NCBI RefSeq assembly: GCF_963678635.1
Contig: NC_087064.1
Coordinates: 78,842,512 to 78,906,511 of the forward strand
Direction: 5' to 3'
DNA length: 64,000 nt
Origin: Symsagittifera roscoffensis
Taxonomy: Eukaryota; Xenacoelomorpha; Acoela; Convolutidae
Shown here: piece after piece, positions 11,601 through 24,446 of the stretch
Numbering within the stretch: the first letter of the stretch is position 1
How the letters are laid out: the number at the start of each line of letters is the position of its first letter
Position numbers and translations under genes: made by a program
The notes under the pieces: model-generated
What the model was told of the DNA's origin: nothing
The model's database searches: none
Seen by the model: only the letters and a program-made list of their open reading frames with translations

Positions 11601-12385
11601 GTTTGGATGTCTATGCTTGGAACTTTTTCTGAGTTGTTGCTCAGTGGATTGATGTGCACGTAGTTTTGACCCATGCGATTTTTTGCTAGCGGTTAGAAAG
11701 CGTTATCATTTCGGAACATAGACATTCTCGTGTTTATCTGCTTTATTGGTAGCTAGTGCGCTCTTAAACAATCTCCTTAGCGATTACCTTAATTAGGCCA
11801 TATTTTTTTGAACAATGATACTAGCTGGTTAAAGGCTTTGAATGGTAAAAGTGAAACATCAGATCGAGTTTCGGCGGTCCGATAGTCGAAATTGCGAAAC
11901 GATAAGAATTTCACTCCTAGTTTATTTTTTCTCTAGTTGAATATAGCAGGTACAAAGCCTGAATTATTAGATTATTCACCAAAAACTGTAGTGCCGTGCT
12001 TGGGTAACTTTTGTTCCGTTAACATGCGGCATCAATTAAAATTAATATGTGGGAAGTTATTGTCTTCATTTCCCTCAAATTTGGGTTAAACACTTGTCAG
12101 GAATTGTGACGAGTAAAAATGGTTTTCATAATTTTTGCACTCTTCAAATTTCAGCGATTCTCCGCATCGTTGAACATTGATTTTTGACCCATGCGATTTT
12201 TTGCTAGCGGTTAGAAAGCGTTATCATTTCGGAACATAGACATTCTCGTGTTTATCTGCTTTATTGGTAGCTAGTGCGCTCTTAAACAATCTCCTTAGCG
12301 ATTACCTTAATTAGGCCATATTTTTTTGAACAATGATACTAGCTGGTTAAAGGCTTTGAATGGTAAAAGTGAAACATCAGATCAG
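8642..12385 (+). repeat. tandem array of a 1.64-1.67 kb unit, two full and one partial copy
   Basis: 'acaaagcctgaattattag' begins copies at 8642, 10278 and 11952. Copies 1 and 2 are very similar, with small indels around 10470-10570. Copy 3 runs to about 12190, then jumps from the 'cattgattttt' block straight to 'tgacccatgcgattttttgc', skipping about 1.15 kb, and ends near 12385. Each full unit includes a piece of interspersed family 2 (9115-9935, 10785-11615). No gene is supported. Confidence 0.88.
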
Positions 12386-13560
12386 AACATGGTTACTTGG
12401 TACGTTCAATGGGACAAGTACTGAGGCAATTGCATGTATGACTGGTTCATTCAAGATGTGATTTGCTTTAGATCGTTTAAGAGTGGACTTGCCGCTATTT
12501 ACCGGTGATGCAGCTGAAGGTGGCCACCACTCACAGGCACGCTCAGAGTCTTTCTCTCGTCCTCACCTGTCACCTGCCTACACTCTTAGCTACAGTTTCT
12601 CAGGCCAAAACTTCAGAATAAGACTTAACCCACTTTATTATATCTTTGATTCTCTTCTATCTCAAACTTGTATTCTTGCCGCTCTTTCTTCATATTCTCT
12701 GCTATTTTTTAAATGCGTGTATTTGCATTAGCTAGTCCTAATTCGACTTTGTTCAAACGAGACGCGATTGAATCATGGCTCTAATCGGTTCTCAAAATAA
12801 CCACAAATAAGTGTTAACAAGATAAAAATTGAACAAGGACTAATTTTTGATGCACTATTGGTGGTGAAATTAGTCTCCTTCTCAGATATGAAAGAGTCAA
12901 GTCAGGTATCGGAGCCTTGGTAACCAATCAACAACCACGAAGAGGGAACATGTTATATATTTGTATGCATATTCTTATATTTTCCTTCATCCATGGTGCT
13001 GTTGAGAGCACAGTTTGTAATCTAGAACTGTTTCTTTGTAATATATTGGACTCAATATAACACATTAATATATATTTTGATATTTTCTAGTCGTGCATTT
13101 TAACTAATACTGCCTTAATATGTGCTATTAACAGAACGAACTGGCTCCAAATGTGGCGCCTTATTATGGCTCCAATTGCGAATTTAAGTAATTTTTGGAT
13201 GCCAGACTGGTTCCTGATACTCAATCTATTCAATGGACCAGTTCCATACATCTACAAAATGGAGATTTCTATCTGAAAAAAAAACATTAAAATACTGCCA
13301 GAAAGGTTATCAAAAGATAATGTATGGGGCTGATCATTTATTGTTGCTCTACAATATTTGAAATTGGTTGTATGGAAACAAAATAGCTTCCTTTTATCGC
13401 CCGATTGTATATCGAGGCCAAATGAAGTGGATATGCATGGTATTGCATACCACGACATATATAAGTGTCAAACACATTGAATTTAACATTCACAGCTAAT
13501 CAGGGTTGCGGAGAAATTGATAGGTTGACGGGAACATTGTTCTAAAAAACCAATCGCCTT
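12386..13560. other. AT-rich stretch, no supported gene
   Basis: 12483-12731 has an 82-codon frame with slightly higher GC at its start, but no recognisable domain. 13252-13458 has a 68-codon minus frame and overlapping broken plus frames. I see nothing assignable. Confidence 0.4.
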
Positions 13561-13872
13561 TACAATCTTTTGCGTAATTTTTAACAGATCACATCTTACA
13601 ACAATTAAAATACTTCGTAGACAAAACTTATGCCATGTATCTCGATTAGTTCGCTAATCAATTCTTCTGAACCCCTGCAGCCAATCACGCCGTTTTACAT
13701 TAAGGATGTCACGAGGAAGAATGTCAAATATTGTTCCGACCATTTGAAAAATGTGGAGCAACTTAGTATTTGAAACTAGAAATAGTTCACGTTTTTTTGT
13801 GAACTTTAATTTTGCTGGAATAAAATTAGTTTTTCTTTTGACGCCTTTTTGGGAATCATTTTTCTTTCTCAT
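13561..13872 (-). pseudogene. possible decayed LINE reverse-transcriptase C-terminal fragment
   Basis: On the minus strand one frame gives 'ILNVKRRDWLQGFRRID', a TAG, then 'TWHKFCLRSILIVVRCDLLK'. The HxxCLRSIL stretch resembles the C-terminal region of some LINE polymerases (H.RCLR.ILGI.W.D). The frame is short and broken, and no RT palm motif is nearby. Inference only, with low confidence. Confidence 0.25.
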
Positions 13873-14283
13873 TTGTTTAGCAGATTGGATTCTGTTTTGT
13901 TTTGTTAGGCAGATTGGATTTATTTTGTCTTATCTGTTTTTATGGAAGGGTGTTTTAGTTTCGCTTTGAGAGCTATAATTTTCTCCCCCATTCTCAAATG
14001 TCACTTGCGCTTCTTCCGATAGTTTTTTGAGGCCTGAGTGTAGCGGCTAAAATTTTTGAAACAGCGTGCTCGCATTTAAACAATTTTTTTTGTTTTTGTT
14101 TTCATCTCTTTTTATAATGACTCGCCGGGTCCAATCATTGTTTTTTCAATTTTCTGCACATTCTACACTGAAACAAGGATATTTTTCGTTGATCTTTTTG
14201 CTTTCGTGGAATCCATAGACAAACAGCTGTAACATTGTAGCTTCTAATGCTATTGCAATAAAGGTATTGAAGACGTATCGGTT
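13873..14283. other. AT-rich stretch, nothing recognised
   Basis: A locally repeated 'cagattggatt' occurs at 13882 and 13911. No other structure is supported. Confidence 0.35.
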
Positions 14284-14784
14284 TTGTTTACATCAAATTT
14301 GATCTGCGGTTTGAAATTTGATTACAGTTTAAGTTCCATTCAACTGCTAAAAGAGACGCTTTGCGTTTACAAAGCCGCAAGGGCTGAAAAAATGATCGTT
14401 GAAAAGATTGCCTCCAGATTTCACCGCCATACCGGAACTTCTGTTTTTCTAGAACAGCTCGGCTTCGTGAAAATTCAAAACATTCAGCAGCATTTTTTCA
14501 TAATGTTCAACGTATATTACTTTTGCAATTCAAATTTGACCGAGCTTCAAATGATTAATCTAGAATCGATGAAGTTTGATCAGAGAACGTTGAAACCAGA
14601 TAGATTTTTCGTTGAGCTTCAAACAACGGTAAAGCAATCATTACCATATCTAGCCCTATCCCAGTCGCTCCAGCAGCTAAAGGTGGGACGGTTGAACCAA
14701 AGCGAGTTGCAAGAGAAGCCGAAGCAAACGACGAATGATAAAATTTTGCATTTCAAGAAAAAAAAACGTTTTTCGGATTTTTGA
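14284..14784 (+). CDS. hypothetical 166-codon ORF straddling the start of the 2.43 kb duplication
   Basis: This is the longest frame of its neighbourhood. From residue ~44 ('SRFHRHTGTSVFLEQLGF') to the end it is inside the tandem duplication and recurs identically at 16783-17217 with a different N-terminus. Composition is Q-, K- and L-rich with a basic end (KKKKRFSDF). No domain, signal peptide or membrane segment is recognised and no splice context is obvious. It could be a decayed mobile-element protein or chance. Confidence 0.25.
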   Translation: MFTSNLICGLKFDYSLSSIQLLKETLCVYKAARAEKMIVEKIASRFHRHTGTSVFLEQLGFVKIQNIQQHFFIMFNVYYFCNSNLTELQMINLESMKFDQRTLKPDRFFVELQTTVKQSLPYLALSQSLQQLKVGRLNQSELQEKPKQTTNDKILHFKKKKRFSDF

Positions 14785-16782
14785 AAAAACTATTTTGTAC
14801 TCAGACTAAAGCTTCTTGAACAGCCACCCAACCCAAAAATGATCAATTTCTGCACCCTAGTGAGCCAAATGCTAGTTTTTAACGGCTTTTTTCCCTCGGA
14901 CACTAACTCGACACAGCTTTAATGTATCTCCAGTCCAACCAAACACAAAACGCACTTACTAAAATCACTTCAACCCAGAAACTATTGAAAATGCGCATTG
15001 ACAAATAGTCGAAAAACATGGCTTATGATACAGAAAGCCACAACACAAATCAGTCAACAGCGATTAGTGGAACAATTTTTTGTCCGCGGCAACGAGGATA
15101 CAATCCAAAATTCCGAGATCAGGGATTTCAAAAATTGGATCAAACATCAGAATAACTATAAACAATTTATTCAGCCATCTGAAGTTTGCAGTATGGCCAA
15201 CACCCAATAGAATGCTCAAGTTTAAGTTGAGTTTAATTGAAGCTATCCAAGTGCTCGTTTTTCACTTGAAAAATCTGATTATTTAAGAATTGAGTGTAGA
15301 GTGCATCTTCAATTTATTTGATCAATTGGCATAGTGCGAAAGAACTTTTTTGCTAACTTTCCCTTGCATACAAAAACAAATTTGAAATCATGAAGCATGT
15401 AAAATTGCTCCGTTCGCTTGATGTTGCAGCTTATTTGTTGTGATTGGACTTAACGCTCACCCTGTAGAAGGTCAAATTGTTCTTACTTTGAAAAAACGGT
15501 AACCTCCAAAATCGAGATGAAAATTTGCTGTCCTTAAATTTCAAAAACACTGCAATTTAAATAAGAATTAATCAATATATAAACTAAGAAACTTGCTTAT
15601 GTTTTCAAGACATTCAGCACGTAATTATGCTTTTGCAATAGCTCAAATTTTAAAAACAAAGTTATGAAAACAATTGTTTGGTAGAAGAATTTCATTTCTC
15701 GAATACAAGACTCTTTCTCTCGTAAGTGTTTCTAGTTTGAGGCTGATTGACTGAAATTGTGATTTGAACTATCTCTTATTAGGCTTACGTATTCGCTTTT
15801 TTTATGAAGTACTATTTTGACCTGAGTGTCTGACATAAATTGTTATAGGAGTAAAAATTCAGTATTTAAATTGCTGCTTTGATGTTATCCACCTAACAGA
15901 TTTCTTCAAGTTTTCGAACTTAAATTTGTCAGGTCTTTTTCTGGAATTTTTTACACTCAGCAAAAAAATCAATAATTAAAAATTGTTCCTTTTTGAATAA
16001 AAAATTTATCCATGAATTAGATTGAAATTAGTAATGAAAGAAATGAAGATCACTGTTTCAATTACACGTACATCGTTTTTTAAACAGCTACTTGATTCAG
16101 TCAACAGACCAGCAACAAAATTATATTGACGCATTAGCAAACAGCTTTATTAACGAAATTTTGACAGCTCATTTTTCTTGTCCCGATCTTTCGAGAAATA
16201 AAATTTTTTTTGTAAATGTTCAGTTTTTGATTTATTTAAAACAGCCACTTTGCACTCTAAGAAGCAGCACAGGGGATCAATTGTGATTTTATATTAAAAC
16301 CTTTTATCCTATCTTTTGGATTTGAAAAAAAATCGGTTCACACTTATTTGGCCAATTTTGCAGGTAAGGCTGACCTCTCACTTCAATTCGACTACAATTA
16401 AAAAGCTGTTTTACCACGTAGCACTTCTCAATTTCTTAATCAGTGACAAAAGTCAGTTATTTTTAACAAAAAGAACTGGTAAATTTGGTAATTTTTGGAT
16501 CTTGTACTGGTAAATGCAATGTATTCGATACCAAAATTCAGTAATTTTTTTTGTTCTTGGAGTTTCACTTCAAACTTACTATAGCGTTTTTTTCTTAAAA
16601 TGTATTAAAAAAGGTATCAGACTTTATGATAAAATCAAACAGAATTATACAAAAATAGAGATTCCAGAAGTTATCTATCATTTTTTTGTCTCAAATTACA
16701 AAACCTGCCGTTTGTTTGATTGGTGGGCATAGTGAGAAAAAAGTGAGAACTTCTGAAGCATGTTATTTTGCCAGGCTAAACA

Positions 16783-17217
16783 GTGCACTGTATAGACGCA
16801 GGATTTTGTGCCTGTATGAGGCACAAAATCCTGCGTCTATTTTGTGCCAGATTTCACCGCCATACCGGAACTTCTGTTTTTCTAGAACAGCTCGGCTTCG
16901 TGAAAATTCAAAACATTCAGCAGCATTTTTTCATAATGTTCAACGTATATTACTTTTGCAATTCAAATTTGACCGAGCTTCAAATGATTAATCTAGAATC
17001 GATGAAGTTTGATCAGAGAACGTTGAAACCAGATAGATTTTTCGTTGAGCTTCAAACAACGGTAAAGCAATCATTACCATATCTAGCCCTATCCCAGTCG
17101 CTCCAGCAGCTAAAGGTGGGACGGTTGAACCAAAGCGAGTTGCAAGAGAAGCCGAAGCAAACGACGAATGATAAAATTTTGCATTTCAAGAAAAAAAAAC
17201 GTTTTTCGGATTTTTGA
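16783..17217 (+). CDS. hypothetical 144-codon ORF, duplicate of 14284-14784
   Basis: Residues from 'FHRHTGTSVFLEQLGF' onward equal those of the upstream ORF. The first ~21 residues come from the palindrome at the junction, so this start is not conserved. No function can be named. Confidence 0.2.
   Translation: MHCIDAGFCACMRHKILRLFCARFHRHTGTSVFLEQLGFVKIQNIQQHFFIMFNVYYFCNSNLTELQMINLESMKFDQRTLKPDRFFVELQTTVKQSLPYLALSQSLQQLKVGRLNQSELQEKPKQTTNDKILHFKKKKRFSDF
16792..16840. repeat. perfect inverted repeat, 21 bp arms and 7 bp loop
   Basis: Arm 16792-16812 ('atagacgcaggattttgtgc' plus c) is the exact reverse complement of 16820-16840, with loop 'tgtatga' between. It marks the end of duplication copy 1. 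Copy 2 retains only the left arm (to 19252) and then diverges. Confidence 0.93.
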
Positions 17218-19252
17218 AAAAACTATTTTGTACTCAGACTAAAGCTTCTTGAACAGCCACCCAATCCAAAAATGATCAATTTCTGCACCCTAGTGAGCCA
17301 AATGCTAGTTTTTAACGGCTTTTTTCCCTCGGACACTAACTCGACACAGCTTTAATGTATCTCCAGTCCAACCAAACACAAAACGCACTTACTAAAATCA
17401 CTTCAACCCAGAAACTATTGAAAATGCGCATTGACAAATAGTCGAAAAACATGGCTTATGATACAGAAAGCCACAACACAAATCAGTCAACAGCGATTAG
17501 TGGAACAATTTTTTGTCCGCGGCAACGAGGATACAATCCAAAATTCCGAGATCAGGGATTTCAAAAATTGGATCAAACATCAGAATAACTATAAACAATT
17601 TATTCAGCCATCTGAAGTTTGCAGTATGGCCAACACCCAATAGAATGCTCAAGTTTAAGTTGAGTTTAATTGAAGCTATCCAAGTGCTCGTTTTTCACTT
17701 GAAAAATCTGATTATTTAAGAATTGAGTGTAGAGTGCATCTTCAATTTATTTGATCAATTGGCATAGTGCGAAAGAACTTTTTTGCTAACTTTCCCTTGC
17801 ATACAAAAACAAATTTGAAATCATGAAGCATGTAAAATTGCTCCGTTCGCTTGATGTTGCAGCTTATTTGTTGTGATTGGACTTAACGCTCACCCTGTAG
17901 AAGGTCAAATTGTTCTTACTTTGAAAAAACGGTAACCTCCAAAATCGAGATGAAAATTTGCTGTCCTTAAATTTCAAAAACACTGCAATTTAAATAAGAA
18001 TTAATCAATATATAAACTAAGAAACTTGCTTATGTTTTCAAGACATTCAGCACGTAATTATGCTTTTGCAATAGCTCAAATTTTAAAAACAAAGTTATGA
18101 AAACAATTGTTTGGTAGAAGAATTCTATTTCTCGAATACAAGACTCTTTCTCTCGTAAGTGTTTCTAGTTTGAGGCTGATTGACTGAAATTGTGATTTGA
18201 ACTATCTCTTATTAGGCTTACGTATTCGCTTTTTTTATGAAGTACTATTTTGACCTGAGTGTCTGACATAAATTGTTATAGGAGTAAAAATTCAGTATTT
18301 AAATTGCTGCTTTGATGTTATCCACCTAACAGATTTCTTCAAGTTTTCGAACTTAAATTTGTCAGGTCTTTTTCTGGAATTTTTTACACTCAGCAAAAAA
18401 ATCAATAATTAAAAATTGTTCCTTTTTGAATAAAAAATTTATCCATGAATTAGATTGAAATTAGTAATGAAAGAAATGAAGATCACTGTTTCAATTACAC
18501 GTACATCGTTTTTTAAACAGCTACTTGATTCAGTCAACAGACCAGCAACAAAATTATATTGACGCATTAGCAAACAGCTTTATTAACGAAATTTTGACAG
18601 CTCATTTTTCTTGTCCCGATCTTTCGAGAAATAAAATTTTTTTAGTAAATGTTCAGTTTTTGATTTATTTAAAACAGCCACTTTGCACTCTAAGAAGCAG
18701 CACAGGGGATCAATTGTGATTTTATATTAAAACCTTTTATCCTATCTTTTGGATTTGAAAAAAAATCGGTTCACACTTATTTGGCCAATTTTGCAGGTAA
18801 GGCTGACCTCTCACTTCAATTCGACTACAATTAAAAAGCTGTTTTACCACGTAGCACTTCTCAATTTCTTAATCAGTGACAAAAGTCAGTTATTTTTAAC
18901 AAAAAGAACTGGTAAATTTGGTAATTTTTGGATCTTGTACTGGTAAATGCAATGTATTCGATACCAAAATTCAGTAATTTTTTTTTGTTCTTGGAGTTTC
19001 ACTTCAAACTTACTATAGCGTTTTTTTCTTAAAATGTATTAAAAAAGGTATCAGACTTTATGATAAAATCAAACAGAATTATACAAAAATAGAGATTCCA
19101 GAAGTTATCTATCATTTTTTTGTCTCAAATTACAAAACCTGCCGTTTGTTTGATTGGTGGGCATAGTGAGAAAAAAGTGAGAACTTCTGAAGCATGTTAT
19201 TTTGCCAGGCTAAACAGTGCACTGTATAGACGCAGGATTTTGTGCCTGTATG

Positions 19253-20760
19253 TACCTGGATTCCAGAGAAATCTTGTAAAATGTTAAAATTTTGTCGGGA
19301 CGATCAAAGGCAATGAAAAAACAAAGAGAGCCTCCTTGTAGAGGAATCAGCTTACAATTCACAAAACACAGTTTGGCCTCGTTATGAAAAGTGGTCCCTT
19401 CATTTGTCGTTGCAGCTTAGTTGTTGCAATTTGAGCTAAAATTAACACTGTAAAAGATCAAATTAATCACACTTGAAAAAATGAAATTAAACCAATAAAT
19501 TCAAACCAATACCACCAATCCTAGTAAAACTTTCAACTCGGTAAATCTTAATAAAATATTAATAAAAGTTTCAAGTAAAACTAATTTTTTACAGGTAAAA
19601 AATAGTTGTAGTGTGTGTTCCGTTTTCAAATAAAGCGATCTTATTTTCATACATTTATCGCAAACTACCCTGCCAAATCTGATCTCAAAAATTAATCGAA
19701 ACAAAAAGTTTTGACAAACCTCTCTGCATTAGCGAATGTGCCCTATTTTTTGAAGGAAAAAATTACTCGCCTCCAGGAGTTTTCGAATTATTAAAATTTG
19801 ACCGTCTTTTTGAAGATTTTTGACTTTTCTCAAAAAATTACCTTTTGAAATTCAATATTGAAGGTTCATCTGGAATGAAAAATTTCAGAAAGTTTTGCTG
19901 GATCAGCTGGTATGCCCTGATTTATGTGGATAAACAAACTTCGGAAAATTGAAGTTTGTTTATTGTTGGTACTGATTTTTGGAAATTTTGTTCTTTCTCA
20001 AAAACTACTCTGCAAAATTTTTTGGTTGAGATTCTTGTCGAAGAAAAAATAAGCAAACAGTTTTAAGCAGAATTTTTGCCGTCATTTGTTTACAACAAGC
20101 GGCTGTCTGTTTTAATGGCAATTTTTTTTGATCTCGCGTATGGGTACGCAAGTTTTTTCAATTGCATCAATTTTTAGAAAAAAAAAAATTTGTTTGAGTC
20201 AGTCAACATCCAAGCTGAGACCGTGAAACGAGGGCGCTAACAACTATTAGTGCCTTACAGCAGCCTAAACTATATTGGCAGCCAAGATAAATCCGCATCA
20301 CGTAGGAACGTATAGAAACCGACCGTGATCACTAATCTGATCGGAGTCTTGATAGACCAAACATCTAAAAAGGCAAAAACGGGGAAACAACAGCAAAGAT
20401 CAAACAAAAACTGAAATAACTAATTGTGTGCCCAAGGAGAGGGCTGACCTGGAATTGGTCAAAAACTCAAAGCATTTCATCACCAGTTTGAATACAAGTT
20501 TTATTTCTATATTAGCTGTATTTGATGCGAGACCAAAGAAATTGATTTGAACAGTTGAATTTTCAAGTTCTTAAAACTTCCATATCATTTTTCATGTGTT
20601 TGAAAATTTGAGTTTTTTGTAAGAGGGGAAAAACAAAGAGCAATAAGTCAATTCATGCAAATCTGTTCAATCTGTACTGTCAATCATCTGTCCATGCATT
20701 GTTGCCAATTAAATACCGACAGAAAACGCCCAATGGCGCTGTCTGTCAACCGTGGTGTGA
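19253..20760. other. AT-rich stretch with a higher-GC patch at 20210-20460, no gene
   Basis: 20210-20460 ('gagaccgtgaaacgagggcg', 'cgtaggaacgtatagaaacc') is less AT-rich than its surroundings but has no convincing frame in either direction. Nothing else is recognised. Confidence 0.4.
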
Positions 20761-20761
20761 C

Positions 20762-20784
20762 CTCTCTCTCTCTCTCTCTCTCTC
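20762..20784 (+). repeat. (CT)n microsatellite
   Basis: An uninterrupted run of about eleven CT dinucleotides. Confidence 0.97.
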
Positions 20785-22384
20785 AATCTTACGCTATATT
20801 TTGAAAGCTCAATTTAATCCCTCATCTGAAAATTGCGGTTCGTAAGACGCATTTTAAATATGCTGCATCCAACAAGTCCAAGTGAAGGGAAAATATATTG
20901 GAATTACAGGTTTTTGACCCGCAATTTTCGGTGAGCCAACCATCCTTTGGAAGTTTTAGTTCATTCTATTCCAGTTGGGTCTCATCGCAAAACACGGAAT
21001 AAAGCCTTGGTATTATTACTTCAATAGACCGCATCCAGCGGCGCAAAACACAGCTTTTCCAGAAAACATGGACAAAAAACATCAACTCGAAAATGAAGAA
21101 ACGCGATTTCCAAACCTTTACCTTTGCTTTGTTCAAAAAAGACAGAACAAATTGCACAAGAGGCGTCAGCATCTCGATCTCGGAATGACATCTATCTAAG
21201 GGTTCTGGATGCGATTGAAACCGATTTTTCAGTATTTGTTGAAAAAAAGTTATGAAAAATGTAATATTATTGCTTTTTCATCTGAATATAGGTAAAATTT
21301 ATTGTTTTTCAGGCAATATTGTAAGCAAAAAAAACTTCGATTGGAACTGTATCAATTTTTTGTTTTTAATTGGTTGTTTTCAAAACTTCTCGCATAAATT
21401 GAGACTGTGTTTGGTTCCATGAAATTCTTCAAAACAAGTTGAGTAAGGGGCAAAAACTACAATTTATTTTAAGTGTTGATAGAAAATAATCGAAAAAAGA
21501 AAAACAATCTTCAAAAAAACTTTTCAAGACAGAATTTGTTGACGCTAATATTCGTTGGATTGTTTTAAAATTGGTTTTATAGCTCAAAAGATGTTTCCAT
21601 CACAATTGTTTTCAATGTTTGAATTGAGCATTTATCAGATTTTAACATAAAATTTCTACAAAAACATACGTGGTGGACCGATGTTGATGGTGGAGATTGT
21701 ATCAGTATTTCGTTGTATAAGAACGGCAATAAATCAATACTTTTGTTAAAAGTATGCAGGAAACTTCAACAAAAAGAATACTTTCAGATGAATGAATCTT
21801 GTTTTTATGTACACAAATTGGCTGGGATTGTGTTGCTGATAAATAAACAAGAAACCAATAATAAAATTGAAGATAAAGGAAATAATTTCAATTCGCGTTT
21901 TAAATTCGATTCTGAAACCAAATTCTCAATTTGTAAGAAATTGTTTTGATCGGTTAACCAAATATAAAAAACTTCTTGTTGTGTTTTCTAGAGTATTTAA
22001 AAAAGAAATTGGAAATTTTTAGGTTTATTGGTCTGTTTTTGTTTCCCTGGCTTAAGAAAAAGGAAATCAGAAAAAAAACATGACTGAGTATCGATGGTGT
22101 GAAATGAAGAGTTTTGATAAAAAGGCTCACTTCTCAACATATCGGTGTCAAATGAATAGGTCAATTGTGTATGTGTACACAAAGAGAACATTGCAGTATG
22201 ATTTTTTGATTTTGAAAATCCATCTATATAACCGCTTTTCTGATTGGGAAAAAAATGAAACGTTTTCGCAATTTTTTGTTCTGATTGATTATTATCAACA
22301 CGGATTAAAAAAATCGAATGTATGTTAAGTGTGGTTCTAACTGGCCTATAACAAAAAAATAGACCATAACTTCATTGAAAATAA

Positions 22385-22690
22385 TGTTCAATTCTGAAGG
22401 GTTGATATCAAATTTGATAAAAAATGCACCATATCTAACGCCCGTTTCTGATTGGTTGATATAAAATTGGACAAGCAATCCATAATTAGTGATGCTCGAT
22501 TCTGATTGATTGGCGTTGAACTGGAAAAAATCCATTAAAATATTAGTTCAAATCTGATTGTTTGATGTCAAACATGATGAAATTTTCATTTTAAGTAAGG
22601 CTGGCTTCAGGTTGGTGGAATCAAAATGGATATAATTTCCATAATGAGTAATGCTCAATTCTGGTAGTTTGATGTCAAAACTTTTTGAAT
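22385..22690 (+). repeat. diverged 54-56 bp tandem repeat, about six units
   Basis: Units start 'attctgattggttgatatca' or close variants at about 22391, 22446, 22500, 22552, 22608 and 22658, and end in forms of 'tccataattagtgatgctc'. Isolated earlier relatives occur at 22235 and 22278. The array is copied with the segmental duplication at 30520-30830. Confidence 0.75.
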
Positions 22691-24446
22691 TTCTATAATA
22701 AATGAAAACTTGATAAAAGATTGCATTAAATTAGTTAATGAAGTGATACATATTTGTTAAAAAACTTTAAAAAGAACTGGATATTTGTAAAACATCGACT
22801 AACTGAACTGTGTTACCCTTTTGTAATCCTCCTAGTTTAGTATCTTTTAAAATTTTTATACACTAGTGAGTTTTTAAGTAGAAAATTAGTGAGTTATACA
22901 CTTAGCTTTATGGTTTTTTACTGTTTTCCTACGCATTCCGAAATTTTTTTATAACTAACCCAGAAATGATAAAAACTTGAGTGTTTTTGTTAGAGTTTGA
23001 ATATTCCAAGACAAATTATGCAAATCTCTAAACAAAAATTCACTTCAGAAAAAATTGAACGTTGAAACAGGAATTGCAGTTATCAGGTTTAGCGATTTCT
23101 GAAAGCTCTAAGCAAAAAAGATTTTTTGATTCTATTTTTTGTTTTTGTGTAGTAATAATTTTCCATCTTAATTTGAATTTTTGAGTTACATTTTCGAGCT
23201 TCAAATAAAACAAAAAAAATCAAGCAGAAACCAAGAAAAACCTATACTAATGTTTTTTGAAAATGTAAATTTGAAAATTCGTGTTAGTTATTTAGAAACT
23301 TTGAAAAATCTAGCTTGAATTTAGGCTATAAATTATAACTGAACGTGAATGCAACATAAAGTTTTCTCTAGTACGAGCAATTATGTGGAATCTATTGCAA
23401 ATTTTTGTTTCCATTAATTAATGAAGAGAGTAAAGGCATTAAAAAAATTAGATTTGTTAAGGTAATTTTCTCTGGACTAAACCTAACTCGGACGCAAACT
23501 TGATCGTTTAATTAATACAGATTAAATACTAACTTAGAATTTTTTTCAAAGTTAGATACAATTTTTAAAATTGAACTCCACAATTGTTTCATCCACAATT
23601 TACTTCACAGATTTCATCAACAAATTTCTTCAACAACTATCTCTTATATGAAACTAGATTGATAAAAGTGATAAAAGAAGTTGTGCATAATGTGAGTTTA
23701 CCCTAATTCAGTTTAAAAAACAATTAATTTTTCTATTGTACTGATTCAATTAATTTAGATTCAGGTACAAGGACTTTGACTCTTTGAAATAAACTTGGGG
23801 TATTTTTTGGAAAAACTTGGAGAAATCTTCGGAAAGGTTGAATCGAGTTATGGAGTTTTTTGAGAAAATCTCCAAATATTTTGCTTGAATCAATCATTTG
23901 AGTTGATGTTGTTCACTTATTAGATATCTTCTGGAACGGAAAAATAATGAAGTAGATAAAGAAAAATATATTGAATTTTAGATAGATACTGAGTATTTTG
24001 TAATCCTCCTAGTTTAGGAGCTTTTAAAACTTTTATTCACTAGTGAGTTTTTAAGTAGAAAATTAGTGGAGGATTTTTAATGTTTTATATGTTAAATTTT
24101 TCAAATCTTGATTATTTTCGATCCGGTATTCGGAAGATTTAACCAAACTCCAGCTAGTTTTCAGCATAAACTCAATTAGTTAGAGAATTGCGTTTAGTAT
24201 TTAGAACACCATGGAAAATAAGTTATAGCTCAAATTGGATCAAATCCTACGGAACTTTACAGAAAAAAAACATAATTTTTGGGCAAATATTTTAACAATT
24301 GACTTACCATGATTTGCACAACACCGCAAAACACCAATGATATTTACCATTAACATAACGCGCAGCAAAAAATTTTTCAAAAAAAAATTACTATTCTCTT
24401 ACCGTGGTAATGAATCATTGTATCATTGCAAAATCTATACCTAACT

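Larger units (their letters stand above)
14414..19252 (+). repeat. 2.43 kb direct tandem duplication, nearly identical copies
   Basis: Copy 1 is 14414-16846 and copy 2 is 16847-19252, offset 2433-2434. Only scattered single-base differences are seen, for example 'ccaacccaaa' versus 'ccaatccaaa' and 'ttcatttctc' versus 'ttctatttctc'. Copy 1 begins at 'ccagatttcaccgcc'. A perfect palindrome sits at the junction. Unspliced frames inside (166/144, 70, 65 and 64 codons) are duplicated with it and none is recognised. The divergence implies a very recent event, or an assembly artefact. Confidence 0.93.
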
